From Phosphoribacter sp037046615 (GTDB lineage Bacteria; Actinomycetota; Actinomycetes; Actinomycetales; Dermatophilaceae), in assembly GCA_037046615.1 (NCBI GenBank), contig JBAOHD010000017.1:248001-312000 (forward strand): 64,000 nt of DNA, read 5' to 3'. The position numbers and the translations under genes are program-made. The notes under the pieces are model-generated. The model saw only the letters and a program-made list of their open reading frames with translations. It was not told the origin of the DNA and did not search any database. This document shows positions 1 through 8,819 of this stretch, piece after piece (the first letter of the stretch is position 1; the number at the start of each line of letters is the position of its first letter).

Positions 1-539
1 GGCAGTGACTCCAGGGTGACCCCTGCCGGCTTCATGAGGCGCGCGATGCGAGGCGAGACCCGCGCTTCGAGCACCCGCGCAGTCCCGGCCAACTCCGCGG
101 CCGCAGCTCCGACGCGATGGACCATCGCGTGATCGGGGTGGCCGTAGCCGCCGTTGCGGTCATAACTCAGCAGGACGTCGACCGACTCCTCCTGCAGGAA
201 TGCCGCCAGTCGCGCCGCCGCCTCCTCGACCGGCACGTCGACGAACCGGCGCTGACCAGCCCGGGCGCCGTCCGCACTGTCGCCGAGGCCACTGTCGGCA
301 TAGCCCAACCACTCGACACGTGCCGCCCCGAGCACCTCGGCGCTGTCGCGCAACTCTCGCACCCGGATGCGGCCCAACTCGCGCCGGGGGAACATCCGGG
401 ACGTCATCCCCAGGCCACCGTCGGTGGCGACGACGAGCACCACCCGGTGCCCCGCGGCGGTCGCCTTGGCGATGCTGCCGCCGGTGAGGAGGGCTTCGTC
501 GTCGGGGTGGGCGTGGAAGGCCAGCACGGTGCGACTCAT
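1..539 (-). CDS. PIG-L family zinc deacetylase (MshB/Mca-like), C-terminus outside window
   Basis: The frame opens at an ATG at 537-539 and runs off the left edge, so 179 residues are visible. Residues 11-15 read HPDDE, the zinc-binding signature of LmbE/PIG-L N-deacetylases, followed by TGGSIAKA. A second metal motif, HPDH, lies near residue 134 after GGYG. Both resemble the mycothiol enzymes MshB (GlcNAc-Ins deacetylase) and Mca (mycothiol S-conjugate amidase), which would suit an actinobacterium. With the C-terminal part missing I cannot separate MshB, Mca and a generic PIG-L deacetylase. It is divergent from the glycosyltransferase at 630, across a 90-bp gap. Confidence 0.8.
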   Translation of the reverse strand, partial: MSRTVLAFHAHPDDEALLTGGSIAKATAAGHRVVLVVATDGGLGMTSRMFPRRELGRIRVRELRDSAEVLGAARVEWLGYADSGLGDSADGARAGQRRFVDVPVEEAAARLAAFLQEESVDVLLSYDRNGGYGHPDHAMVHRVGAAAAELAGTARVLEARVSPRIARLMKPAGVTLESL

Positions 540-629
540 GGTGCGAGCATTGTCCCGTATGCCGCAGGGCCACCCGGGCAGGGCCAGCCAGGCAGGTCCA
601 CCCCCGCCGGGTCGTGGCAAAGTAGCCGG

Positions 630-1757
630 GTGAAGATCGCCATGCTCACCGACTGCTATCTGCCCCGTCTGGGTGGCATCGAGGTGCAGGTCCACGACCT
701 CTCGCAGCGATTAGTCGAGCGAGGGCACGAGGTGGAAGTCTTCACCGCGACCACCGGCTCGGAGGGTCAGCGCTGGGGCGCGGTCGAGCTCGTCGACGGC
801 ATACCCGTGCATCGGCTCGCGATCCCCCTCCCTGGGGGGCTGCCGGTCAACCCCCTGGCTCCCTTGACCCTGCGTAAGGCGTTGCGCCGCTTCGATGTCG
901 CCCACATCCACATGGGCGTCGTCTCGCCGTTTGCCGTCGACGCTGCGAGAGTGGTCGATCGCCTGGGGATGCCCGCGGTCATGACCTGGCACTGCGTGCT
1001 CGATCGTGCCGAAGCCGTCGTCGACCGCCTCGGCGTGGTGCGCCGCTGGGCCGCGGAAGGCATGGTGATGACCGCCGTTTCCACCATCGCCGCCGCGCCG
1101 GTGCGGCGCATCATCGGGGCCGACGTCACCGTTCTTCCCAATGGCATCGACACATCGGCCTGGCGCTGTCCGCCTCGACCCCTCCTGGACGACCCGCAGG
1201 CGAGATTCGTCACCGCGATGCGGCTGGCCCCCCGGAAGCGTCCGCTCCCCCTGATCGAGATGATGGTGCGGGTGCGTGCCGCCGCCCCGAAGGTCGACGT
1301 CCGGCTCGAGATCTTCGGCGACGGGCCGCAACGCGGCGACGTCGAGAAGGCCATCACCCGGTTGGGTGCCCACGGCTGGGTGACGCTCGCGGGCCGGGTC
1401 TCCCGTGAGGAGCTCCTCGCGCGGTATGCCGTGGCAGACGTCTACGTCTCACCCGCCGAGCTGGAGTCGTTCGGGATCGCCGCCCTCGAGGCACGGACGG
1501 TCGGCCTGCCGATCGTCGCCCGCGCAGGCACCGGCATCGGCGAGTTCGTCACCGACGATGTCAATGGCTACCTCGCCGAGAGCGACGACGAGATGGTCCG
1601 TCGCCTCACGACCCTGGCCGTCCACCAGAGCGTCCGGGGGCGGATGGCGGCATACAACAGGGCGACCCCGCCGATCCAGGACTGGACGACCGTCACCACC
1701 ATGGCCGAAGGGGAATACGCGCGGGCGATCGGACATCGGGGCGCGGCCACCCCGTGA
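630..1757 (+). CDS. Glycosyltransferase family 4 protein
   Basis: A GTG start at 630 gives 375 residues. The open frame extends back to 117, but the N-terminus KIAMLTDCYLPRLGG is the classic first strand and GG loop of a GT-B glycosyltransferase, so the upstream part is rejected. The C-terminal donor-binding half carries the E-x7-E type motif ELESFGIAALE (about residues 277-287), typical of retaining GT4 enzymes that use nucleotide-sugar or GDP-sugar donors. No signal peptide or membrane segment is seen, so it should act at the cytoplasmic face. Acceptor and donor are unknown. Its stop overlaps the next start (GTGA), implying translational coupling to the NUDIX gene. Confidence 0.85.
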   Translation: MKIAMLTDCYLPRLGGIEVQVHDLSQRLVERGHEVEVFTATTGSEGQRWGAVELVDGIPVHRLAIPLPGGLPVNPLAPLTLRKALRRFDVAHIHMGVVSPFAVDAARVVDRLGMPAVMTWHCVLDRAEAVVDRLGVVRRWAAEGMVMTAVSTIAAAPVRRIIGADVTVLPNGIDTSAWRCPPRPLLDDPQARFVTAMRLAPRKRPLPLIEMMVRVRAAAPKVDVRLEIFGDGPQRGDVEKAITRLGAHGWVTLAGRVSREELLARYAVADVYVSPAELESFGIAALEARTVGLPIVARAGTGIGEFVTDDVNGYLAESDDEMVRRLTTLAVHQSVRGRMAAYNRATPPIQDWTTVTTMAEGEYARAIGHRGAATP

Positions 1758-2485
1758 CCACGCCGATCCCCGGCGAGCGGCCTCCCGTATGGGTCGTCGG
1801 CGTCCTCGCCGACGACGAGATCGTGTTCCGCGCAGCCCTGCCCCACGGCGTCACGCCTGAGGACCTCGCGCGATCCTTGGGGTGGGAGGCAGCGCGCCTG
1901 ACCGTGGTCTCCGGAGTCGCGGGCGACGGGTCGCTCGCCCTTCGGTATGCCGTGTCCCCACGACGCCCCGCGCCGATCACGTCCGCCCACCTGCCGCATG
2001 ACCCCGATCTCGTGGTCGGCGTGCATGAGCGGCCCGTGGCCGTGCAACGCGTCGCGACCTACGCCCTTGTCACCAGCACGAAAGGCGTGCTGCTCACGGC
2101 ATACAGCGACCGCACCAATGCGGTCGGCACGTGGGGGTTCCCCGGAGGAGGGCTGGACGCTGGCGAGTCTCCGATCGACGCGCTGCACCGCGAGGTCGCC
2201 GAGGAGACCGACCAGCAGATCGAGGTCACCGGCGTCTTGGGCGTGCGCTGCTCACGGTGGGTCGGCCGAGCGCCCAGTGGGCGGCTCGAGGATTTCCAGA
2301 CGATTCGCGTGGTCTACCGCGCGACGTGTCCGGACCCGTCGACTCCGGTCGTGCGCGACATCGGGGGGACGACCGCCGACGCGCGATGGGTGTCGGCCGG
2401 TGACGTCGGTGGTATGCCGCTCACGACGACGTGGGCGGCTGCGTGGCGCGATTGGGGGAGCGTGATCGGCGCCGCTCCCGCGTGA
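1754..2485 (+). CDS. NUDIX hydrolase
   Basis: A GTG start overlaps the previous stop by 4 bases; 243 residues. The NUDIX box is complete around residues 131-153: GGGLDAGES, then seven residues, then REVAEET, matching G-x5-E-x7-REUxEExGU, so a Mg-dependent nucleoside diphosphate-X hydrolase is expected. The N-terminal 100 residues show no domain I recognise. NUDIX plus GT4 suggests activated-sugar or nucleotide housekeeping, but the substrate cannot be read from sequence. Its last 65 bases overlap the 3' end of the opposing small membrane-protein gene. Confidence 0.85.
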   Translation: MTTPIPGERPPVWVVGVLADDEIVFRAALPHGVTPEDLARSLGWEAARLTVVSGVAGDGSLALRYAVSPRRPAPITSAHLPHDPDLVVGVHERPVAVQRVATYALVTSTKGVLLTAYSDRTNAVGTWGFPGGGLDAGESPIDALHREVAEETDQQIEVTGVLGVRCSRWVGRAPSGRLEDFQTIRVVYRATCPDPSTPVVRDIGGTTADARWVSAGDVGGMPLTTTWAAAWRDWGSVIGAAPA

Positions 2486-2669
2486 GCCCGACAATCCCGG
2501 CCAGGAGGATGGCGAGCCCGGCGAGGAGGACCGACTCCGGAGCGACATCGGCGAGCGACGGCAGCTGCCATCCGACGAGGTGACCGAGGGTCAGGGCTGA
2601 CGCACCAGCGGTAACGAGCCCCACCATGACGAGGGGCACATTCGGAGAGCGCCGGGTCGGCTGGCTCAT
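2421..2669 (-). CDS. Small two-helix membrane protein of the Lia/Psp-like module
   Basis: 82 residues. Two hydrophobic segments (about 12-33 and 42-60) are followed by a basic, Arg-rich tail. The ATG overlaps the stop of the upstream LiaF-like gene (ATGA at 2666-2669), so it is almost certainly co-translated as the third gene of that operon. No known domain is recognised. Its 3' end overlaps the convergent NUDIX gene by 65 bases, which makes the exact C-terminus less certain. Confidence 0.6.
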   Translation of the reverse strand: MSQPTRRSPNVPLVMVGLVTAGASALTLGHLVGWQLPSLADVAPESVLLAGLAILLAGIVGLTRERRRSRSPNRATQPPTSS

Positions 2670-3601
2670 GGAGTGGTCCTCGGGTCGGCCGCCAGGGCGG
2701 GGGAGACGGTCGCCGACGGTGCCGGCACGATGCTCATCGACACGAGGGTGAGGCGTGCCCGGACGATGACGTCCGGCCCGCCGGTGCTGGTGCCCGCCGG
2801 ACGCACGAGATAGGCGAACGGCAGATCGGCTCCATCGACGAGGACGGTGCCCGAGGTGTCCGTCACGGCGGCGAGCCGCGAGACTTCCCCCAGCCCCAAC
2901 CGTCCTTCGATGCGGACGGTCAGGTCGGCGGGCACGACGACCTTCATCTCGCCGGCACTGAGGGCCACGTCGATGACCCGGGGTGGGTCTCCCGCGCGGA
3001 TCGCCGACAGGTCCAGCGTTGCCGACCCTGCCCCGAGGGAATAGCTGACCGACGCCGGGTCGGTGCGCGCAGGCGCCCAGGTCTGCTCCCCGATCGAGGT
3101 CACGCCACCGGCCGGTCGCAGGGACTCGGGCAGGAGACCGCCCGCTCCCACCGCCACGGCCCCGACCAGGGCGATGATCGCCAGCCCGGGTGCCCGGCGC
3201 CCGAGGATCCCCACGGTCACGAGCGCGAGCCCGAGCACGCCGACAGCGCCGACGACACCGAGGTCGATGGGGCTGCGCCCGGGGGCGACAGCGGGAGCGA
3301 GCTTGACGCCGACGGCATACGCGGATGCGACCGAACCGATCACGACGAGCGTCCGGAAGCCACCGAGTGTCGGCCTGCGTGGGGGACTCTCCGCAAGCGT
3401 GGGAGCCATCGGCGCCGCAGCCGCAAGGGGAAGGTCGGTGCGGCCCGGGCCGAGCCCGTGACTCACCGCAGGGGTGCTCGCCGGAGCCCAGGGAGAGGGG
3501 GGCCGAGGGGCGTCTTGGGGGGAAAGGGAGTCTCCGCTGCCCGCCGTCGTGACCAACCCGGCCCCGTCCGTCCCGTCCGCCACGTCCGCTATGTCCGTCA
3601 C
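2666..3601 (-). CDS. LiaF-like membrane protein (DUF2154-type C-terminus)
   Basis: A GTG start at 3599-3601 overlaps the PspC stop (GTGA), giving 311 residues. The frame is open upstream to 4123, but that part lies antisense to the PspC frame and is rejected. A low-complexity Pro/Ser/Ala N-terminal stretch is followed by about four membrane helices (roughly residues 75-165). A soluble C-terminal domain then includes IDVALSAGEMKVVVP, resembling the beta-strand repeats of LiaF, a negative regulator of LiaRS envelope-stress systems. The divergent PspC-kinase and LuxR-type regulator fit that role. Membrane-located; function inferred from family and context. Confidence 0.7.
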   Translation of the reverse strand: MTDIADVADGTDGAGLVTTAGSGDSLSPQDAPRPPSPWAPASTPAVSHGLGPGRTDLPLAAAAPMAPTLAESPPRRPTLGGFRTLVVIGSVASAYAVGVKLAPAVAPGRSPIDLGVVGAVGVLGLALVTVGILGRRAPGLAIIALVGAVAVGAGGLLPESLRPAGGVTSIGEQTWAPARTDPASVSYSLGAGSATLDLSAIRAGDPPRVIDVALSAGEMKVVVPADLTVRIEGRLGLGEVSRLAAVTDTSGTVLVDGADLPFAYLVRPAGTSTGGPDVIVRARLTLVSMSIVPAPSATVSPALAADPRTTP

Positions 3602-4008
3602 GCCCGCTCGCGCACCCACCACACCGTGAACGCGACGAGCGCGAGCGCGGCTACCGCCCGGTGGTCGGAGATCTCGCCGCCGATGACGGCGGCGACCAGC
3701 ACGACGACCCACAGGCTCTGGCCCCGCCGTTGCCGGAACGCCTCCTCCAGGTGGATCGTGCCCTTCTCGTCCGGCAGGAGGATCGCGGCGATGAGGTAGG
3801 GCAGGAGGCCGAAGCCACCCAACAACACGAGGACGAGGAACACGAGGCGCACGACAATCGGGTCCACACCAACGCGGGCAGCGATGCCGGAGCAGACGCC
3901 CAGGATCCATTTGAGCGAAGTGTCGCGCGCCAGCCCTCCCTCCCGCAGCCGGTCGAAGAGCGTCACGAGCGATCTCGGGACGCGATCGTTCGGCGGCGGC
4001 GAGCTCAT
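3598..4008 (-). CDS. PspC domain protein
   Basis: 136 residues from the ATG at 4008; an in-frame ATG at 4044 would add 12 residues. After a short hydrophilic N-terminus comes the PspC signature WILGVCSGIAARVGVDP, then a hydrophobic segment ending LLGGFGLLPYLIAAILLP. Two further membrane helices follow. PspC-domain proteins sense or relay envelope stress. It heads a minus-strand operon with the LiaF-like and small membrane genes, each joined by 4-base overlaps, and faces a kinase that carries the same domain. The start is ambiguous because neither ATG has a clear ribosome site. Confidence 0.8.
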   Translation of the reverse strand: MSSPPPNDRVPRSLVTLFDRLREGGLARDTSLKWILGVCSGIAARVGVDPIVVRLVFLVLVLLGGFGLLPYLIAAILLPDEKGTIHLEEAFRQRRGQSLWVVVLVAAVIGGEISDHRAVAALALVAFTVWWVRERA

Positions 4009-4109
4009 GGGTCCAGCTTGCCGTCCCGTCATCGCCGCAGCCATGCGGGTCGACCCTGAGTGAGCCCTGAACTCTGCCCCGAGACGCGACCCGACGTGCT
4101 GCCATGACC

Positions 4110-4115
4110 CAAGAT
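4110..4115 (+). promoter_or_regulatory. Possible -10 element of the PspC-kinase gene
   Basis: CAAGAT lies 6 bases before the ATG at 4122, the same spacing as the better TANNNT boxes elsewhere in the window. It would give a leaderless transcript. The first base departs from consensus, so support is modest. Confidence 0.3.
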
Positions 4116-4121
4116 GGAGGC

Positions 4122-5366
4122 ATGGACCAGCAGCCGCCGAGTGACGCCTTGTCCCGCAGCGCGACCGATCGCTATGTCGCCGGCGTCGCCGGTGGCCTTG
4201 CCGCGCATCTTCGGCTGGCTCCCTGGCTCGTCCGCGCGGCCTTCATCGTCGCGACCGTCCTGTTCGGCGGGCTCGGTGTCCTCGTCTACGTCCTGCTGTG
4301 GGCAATCACGCCCGAGCAGGAGGCCGGGGCCGTCGCCCCCGATCGCGCCGCTCGCCCCCCTCACCGCCTCACCAGCTGGCACTGGCTCATCTTCGTCGGC
4401 GCCGTCCTCGTCCTGCTCGGGATCAGCCTGCGGACACCCCTGGGGGCGATCGTCACCGATGTGCGCTATGCCGTGCCGATCCTGCTGTTGGCCCTCGGTG
4501 CCTTCATCGCGTGGTACCAGTTCGAGCCCCAGATCGGCAACGGGGGAGAGTGGGTCCCGGGACACCCGCAATGGCGGTATGCCGTGCAAGTCGTCCTCGG
4601 CGGGCTCGTGGCCGCCGGTGGCGGCCTCGTCCTCATGACCCAAGGTCGGGGGGTCGAAGGCGTGTGGAACGGCGCCCTCGCGGCGCTCGCCGTCCTCGTC
4701 GGGGTCGGTGTCGTCGCGACACCGTTCGTCCTGCGTCTCGTGCGCAATCTCCAACGCGAGCAGGCAGCACGCACCCGCGCCACCGAACGCGCCGACATCG
4801 CCGCGCACCTGCACGACTCGGTGCTGCAGACCCTCGCACTCATCCAACGCCGCGCCGAAGACCCCCAAACGGTGCTCCGCCTGGCCCGCCGCCAGGAGCG
4901 GGACCTCCGCAACTGGCTGTATGCCGGTGACCCCCGGGAGACCGACAGCCTCGCCACCGTGCTCACGACCGTCGTCCACGACGTCGAGGACGACCACGGT
5001 GTCCCGGTCGATGTCGTCGTCACCGGGGACCGGATGATCGACGAGTCTGGGGAGGCGCTGGTGAGAGCGACGCGTGAGACGGTCCTCAACGCCGTCCGTC
5101 ACGGCGCGGCCCCCGTCTCGGTCTACGCCGAACTCGGGCCGGCGCAGGCTCAGGTCTTCGTCCGCGACCACGGCGTGGGGTTCGACCTCTCGGCCCTGGA
5201 ATCGGTGCCGGAGGACCGGCTCGGGGTCCGGGAGTCCATCATCGGCCGGATGGAGCGTGTCGGTGGCCGGGCGACTATCCGACGTCTCGAAGACGGCACC
5301 GAGATCACCCTCGCGATCACCGCGCCGGCCGGCATACCCCTGCAGGAAAAGGAGCCCACCTCGTGA
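4122..5366 (+). CDS. Sensor histidine kinase with N-terminal PspC domain (LiaS-like)
   Basis: 414 residues from the ATG at 4122 (ATG 4104 would add 6). The N-terminus holds a PspC domain (YVAGVAGGLAAHLRLAP and a membrane helix). About four more membrane segments lead to a short coiled linker. The phosphoacceptor is in AAHLHDSVLQT (His near residue 231), a HisKA_3-type dimerisation helix. The catalytic domain shows the N box ETVLNAVRHG and G1 box RDHGVGFD. It should autophosphorylate on envelope stress and pass phosphate to the regulator encoded next, whose start overlaps its stop (GTGA). It is divergent from the PspC/LiaF-like operon, a probable target. Confidence 0.85.
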   Translation: MDQQPPSDALSRSATDRYVAGVAGGLAAHLRLAPWLVRAAFIVATVLFGGLGVLVYVLLWAITPEQEAGAVAPDRAARPPHRLTSWHWLIFVGAVLVLLGISLRTPLGAIVTDVRYAVPILLLALGAFIAWYQFEPQIGNGGEWVPGHPQWRYAVQVVLGGLVAAGGGLVLMTQGRGVEGVWNGALAALAVLVGVGVVATPFVLRLVRNLQREQAARTRATERADIAAHLHDSVLQTLALIQRRAEDPQTVLRLARRQERDLRNWLYAGDPRETDSLATVLTTVVHDVEDDHGVPVDVVVTGDRMIDESGEALVRATRETVLNAVRHGAAPVSVYAELGPAQAQVFVRDHGVGFDLSALESVPEDRLGVRESIIGRMERVGGRATIRRLEDGTEITLAITAPAGIPLQEKEPTS

Positions 5367-6070
5367 GCGACCCCACGACACCGCGCCGTCCCATCCGCAT
5401 CGTCCTCGTCGACGACCACGCGATGTTCCGGTCCGGGGTGAAGGCGGAGTTGTCAGAGGTGCAGTCGACGGTGGGCTGGGGCCCGACCATCGTCGGTGAG
5501 GCTGGCACGGTCGACTCTGCGATCACCGTGATCACCGAGGCCCGTCCGGAGGTCGTCCTCCTCGATGTCCACCTCCCCGGCGGGATGGGCAACGGCGGGG
5601 TCGACGTGCTCACCGGCTGCCGCGGGCTCATGACCGATGCGGGACAGCCCGTGCGCTTCCTCGCCCTGTCGGTGTCGGACGCTGCCCGCGATGTCATCGC
5701 GGTCATCCGCGCCGGTGCGCGGGGCTATGTCACCAAGACGATCAGCGGCTCTGACCTCGTCCGGGCCATCGGTCGGGTCGCCGACGGGGACGCGGTTTTC
5801 AGCCCGCGCCTCGCGGGTTTCGTCCTTGACGCATTCGGCGCTGCCGCAGGCGAATTGGCCGAGGTTGATGAGGAGCTCGACCGCCTTTCGGCCCGCGAAC
5901 GTGAGGTCATGCGCCTCATCGCGCGGGGGTATCAATACAAAGAGGTGGCCAAGGAGCTATTCATCTCCATCAAGACCGTCGAGACCCACGTGTCGTCGGT
6001 GTTGCGCAAGCTCCAGTTGTCGTCCCGACACGAACTCACTGCCTGGGCCGCCGGTCGTCGGATCGTGTGA
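5363..6070 (+). CDS. LuxR/NarL-family response regulator (LiaR-like)
   Basis: 235 residues with a GTG start overlapping the kinase stop. The receiver domain has the acidic pair in VLVDDHAMFR, the phospho-acceptor Asp in LLDVHLPGG (about residue 68) and the Lys in GYVTKT. The C-terminal helix-turn-helix (LSAREREVMRLIARG ... KTVETHVSSVLRKL) is of the GerE/LuxR type. Kinase and regulator form a two-component pair; by analogy with LiaRS the neighbouring divergent operon is a likely target, though I see no defined binding site. Confidence 0.9.
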   Translation: MSDPTTPRRPIRIVLVDDHAMFRSGVKAELSEVQSTVGWGPTIVGEAGTVDSAITVITEARPEVVLLDVHLPGGMGNGGVDVLTGCRGLMTDAGQPVRFLALSVSDAARDVIAVIRAGARGYVTKTISGSDLVRAIGRVADGDAVFSPRLAGFVLDAFGAAAGELAEVDEELDRLSAREREVMRLIARGYQYKEVAKELFISIKTVETHVSSVLRKLQLSSRHELTAWAAGRRIV

Positions 6071-6086
6071 CGTCTGTCCACGGCGC

Positions 6087-7265
6087 CTATTGGGCGGCCG
6101 GCACTCGCGCGGGCTGCCAGCGACAAAAACCGGCGCCGATGACCAGCAGCACCGCGGAGATCCCGAGGCCCAGTTGAAGGCCTCCGGTGCGGTCGGCGAG
6201 CACCCCGGTAAACCACGGCCCGACGACCTGCCCGAAGGCAAAGACGGTCGTCAGCAGCGCGATGGCAGCCGTCGTGTCCTCCGGGCGCACGGCATCGCGG
6301 CCGGCCGCGGTAACCGCGCTCACGAGCGAGAGCATGCAGAGCCCGAACAGCGCCCCCGACACGTAGAGCGCCCAGCTCGCGGACGTCACGGCCGGGATCG
6401 CGACGGCGATCGCGAGGAGGACGAAGAGGACGGCGGCCGCCGACCCGCCGACGGCGGTTTTGAGCAGGCCGGCCCAGACCCATCCGCTCACGGCTCCGGC
6501 GATGCCGAGCACGACCCAGAAGGCCGTCACGGCCCGAGGGGTGAAGCCGACCTGCGTCACGAGCGCGACGATAAACGTCATATAGCCGATGTACCCCGCC
6601 CCGAAGAGGAGGTAACCCGCCGCCAACCGGCCCAGTCCACCGGGCCACGGCCGACGCTCGCCGCGGGTCGGTGCCGTGGTCGGAGCGACAGCGGCAGCCC
6701 AGGCGGCGGTCACGGTGCCGAATGCGGCGAGGACGGTGAGGGCGATCCAGCCCCAGGGCCACCCCGGGCTGCCGAGACGGTCGAGGACGGCCGGCACCGC
6801 AAAGCCGGACGCGACGATGCCGACACCACCGCCGGCGAAATAGGTGCCGATGAGCACGGCGGATTGATGGGGAGTATGCCGTCGACACAAGGTCGACGTG
6901 ATGGCCCCGCCGACGACAAAGGCGACCGCGCCCGCTGCCCCGAGCACTGCCCGTGCGGTGAGGAGCACCGCCAGTGAAGACGTCGCGGAGGTGCACCCGA
7001 GGGCGACCACGGTCACGACGAGGGCACCGACAAACGCGGCCCGCTGACCGACCTTGGCCGCGAGCCAGGCCGTGCCCAGAGCCCCGACGAGATAACCGAC
7101 CGCGTTGACCGTGTTCATGAGGCCCGCGGTGGCGAAAGACCATCCCAGTTCGGTGCGCATCGCCGGGAGCAGGAGCGCGTAAGCGAACCTGGAATAGCCC
7201 AGCGCGATGAGCGGCGAGGCGGCCAGTCCCAGCACGACGACAAAGTCTCTGCGGTATGCCGTCAT
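6087..7265 (-). CDS. MFS transporter, YbfB/YjiJ family
   Basis: 392 residues. The ATG at 7265 is chosen over 7301 because GGAGG sits 6 bases upstream of it. About twelve membrane helices are visible throughout. The N-terminal segment ALGYSRFAYALLLPAMR and the following NTVNAVGYLVGAL are characteristic of the YbfB/YjiJ branch of the major facilitator superfamily. Substrate unknown. It is convergent with the response regulator (16-bp gap) and divergent from the small membrane-protein gene at 7340. Confidence 0.8.
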   Translation of the reverse strand: MTAYRRDFVVVLGLAASPLIALGYSRFAYALLLPAMRTELGWSFATAGLMNTVNAVGYLVGALGTAWLAAKVGQRAAFVGALVVTVVALGCTSATSSLAVLLTARAVLGAAGAVAFVVGGAITSTLCRRHTPHQSAVLIGTYFAGGGVGIVASGFAVPAVLDRLGSPGWPWGWIALTVLAAFGTVTAAWAAAVAPTTAPTRGERRPWPGGLGRLAAGYLLFGAGYIGYMTFIVALVTQVGFTPRAVTAFWVVLGIAGAVSGWVWAGLLKTAVGGSAAAVLFVLLAIAVAIPAVTSASWALYVSGALFGLCMLSLVSAVTAAGRDAVRPEDTTAAIALLTTVFAFGQVVGPWFTGVLADRTGGLQLGLGISAVLLVIGAGFCRWQPARVPAAQ

Positions 7266-7327
7266 CGTCACCTCCGGGGTGTCGTGCGCGGGCTGCGCCA
7301 CCTGACCGGAGCCTACAAGCGGTCAGG

Positions 7328-7333
7328 TATGGT
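7328..7333 (+). promoter_or_regulatory. -10 element, probable leaderless start
   Basis: TATGGT, 6 bases before the ATG at 7340. Spacing fits transcription starting at or next to the start codon. Confidence 0.45.
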
Positions 7334-7339
7334 GCCGAC

Positions 7340-7765
7340 ATGGGTATCCTCAACGAGATTGTCGTCGTCTTCCACCTGCTGAGCATGGCCGCCATCGTCG
7401 GCGGATGGCTGGCTGCGGGTCGTCAGGGACGGATCGTGCCGAGCATGCTCTGGGGCGGGCGGCTCGCGGTCGTGACCGGACTGATCCTTGTGGCCATCGC
7501 CGAGATGATCAAGACGCCCAACCATATGAAGATTGGCGTGAAGTTCGGCATCGCTCTCGCGGTCCTCGGCCTTGGCGAGATCGCCAACTCGCGTCAGCGC
7601 AAGCTTGCGGCCGAGCAGCCAGCGCTCGTCGGCGGGGGCGCGCCGGCCGCTGCAGCCCGGGCTGCCTCGCCCGCGGCGGCTGGTGTCGGCAGTCTCGTCG
7701 ACGCGATGTTCTGGCTCGCCGTGCTCAATGTCGCCATCGCGGCACTGTGGCGCTCCTATAGCTGA
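7340..7765 (+). CDS. Small integral membrane protein, function unknown
   Basis: 141 residues beginning MGILNEIVVVFHLLSM. Four hydrophobic segments are visible (about 5-25, 32-50, 60-78 and 117-137), with an Ala/Pro-rich loop between the third and fourth. The pattern HLLSMAAIVGGW with a membrane His is common in small actinobacterial membrane proteins, but I assign no function. It stands alone between divergent and convergent neighbours and has a leaderless-type promoter. Confidence 0.65.
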   Translation: MGILNEIVVVFHLLSMAAIVGGWLAAGRQGRIVPSMLWGGRLAVVTGLILVAIAEMIKTPNHMKIGVKFGIALAVLGLGEIANSRQRKLAAEQPALVGGGAPAAAARAASPAAAGVGSLVDAMFWLAVLNVAIAALWRSYS

Positions 7766-7788
7766 CGAGGTGATCGGGCCCCGCCACA

Positions 7789-8775
7789 TCAGGGGATGAG
7801 CAGCAGCTTGCCCGTCGTCGCCCGTGACGCGAGGGCGGTGTATGCCGCCGCGGCTTCCGACAGCCGGTAGGTGCCGCCGATCTGCAGGTGCACGGCGCCG
7901 CTGCGGAGCCAGTCGAACACCTCCGTGGCACGCCAGACGAGTTCGTCGCGGTCGAGGACGTGATGGGCCAGCGACGGGCGGGTCACGAAGACCGACCCGG
8001 CCGCATTGAGTCGCTGCAGATCGACCGGCGGCACTTGGCCGCTCGCGCCACCGAAGAGCACGACCATGCCGCGGGGACGCAACGAGGCCAAGGAGGCGTC
8101 GAAGGTCGATTTGCCGACGCCGTCGTAGGCCACGTCGACGCCCCTGCCGCCGTTGGCCTCGCGGACCGCCGCGGCCAGCGCCCCTGGCGTGTCGTATGCC
8201 GTGTAGTCGATCGCGTGATCGGCACCGAGGGTGATGGCGAGCTCGCGCTTGGCTGCCGTGCCAGCCGTCGCGATGACGGTGGCCCCCCGCGCCGCGCAGA
8301 TCTGGACCAGCCATTGACCCACGCCACCAGCGGCCGCGTGGACGAGCACCGAGGAGCCTTCGGTCACGGCATACGTGCTGGTCGTGAGGAAGTGCGCGGT
8401 CATCCCCTGGAGCATCGCGGCGGCGGCGTCGTAGAGCGTGACGTCGTCAGGCACCGGCACGAGGGCGGCGACGTCGACGAGAGCGTGAGTGGCGGCCGAG
8501 CCGGGGCGCATCGCCCAGGCGACGCGATCGCCGGGGGACAGATGAGTGTCGGGGCCGACGGCGACGACGGTGCCGGCGCCTTCGAGACCGAGCGTGAAGG
8601 GCAGCGCGACGGGATAGATCCCTTTGCGCTGGTAGATGTCGATGAAGTTGACCCCCGAGGCCGCCACCTCGACGAGCGCCTGGCCCGGGCGAGGCTCGGG
8701 CAGCTCGATGGTGTCCACGGTCAGGACTGAGACATCGCCGTGACGGGGGACGCGAAGGGCGCGAGCGCTGAGCAT
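7789..8775 (-). CDS. NADPH:quinone reductase-like zinc-independent alcohol dehydrogenase family protein
   Basis: 328 residues, the usual length of the QOR branch of the medium-chain dehydrogenase/reductase family. The N-terminal GroES-like domain has GVNFIDIYQRKGIYP and LGLEGAGTVVAVG, both QOR signatures. The Rossmann domain has the glycine motif AAAGGVGQWLVQ. The catalytic zinc ligands of alcohol dehydrogenases are absent. It should reduce quinones or enones with NADPH in the cytoplasm. It is divergent from pcrA with a 44-bp spacer. Confidence 0.88.
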   Translation of the reverse strand: MLSARALRVPRHGDVSVLTVDTIELPEPRPGQALVEVAASGVNFIDIYQRKGIYPVALPFTLGLEGAGTVVAVGPDTHLSPGDRVAWAMRPGSAATHALVDVAALVPVPDDVTLYDAAAAMLQGMTAHFLTTSTYAVTEGSSVLVHAAAGGVGQWLVQICAARGATVIATAGTAAKRELAITLGADHAIDYTAYDTPGALAAAVREANGGRGVDVAYDGVGKSTFDASLASLRPRGMVVLFGGASGQVPPVDLQRLNAAGSVFVTRPSLAHHVLDRDELVWRATEVFDWLRSGAVHLQIGGTYRLSEAAAAYTALASRATTGKLLLIP

Positions 8776-8819
8776 GCTGTCACCCTACGTCGGTGGGTCG
8801 ACATAGGGTTGGCTCCGAC

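Noticed and set aside
3602..4123. N-terminal extension of the LiaF-like gene
   Set aside because: It reads in another frame over the PspC gene; a GTG overlapping the PspC stop is a better start.
4029..5381. A 450-codon minus frame opposite the PspC-kinase
   Set aside because: Shadow frame; the plus strand has a complete PspC and histidine kinase.
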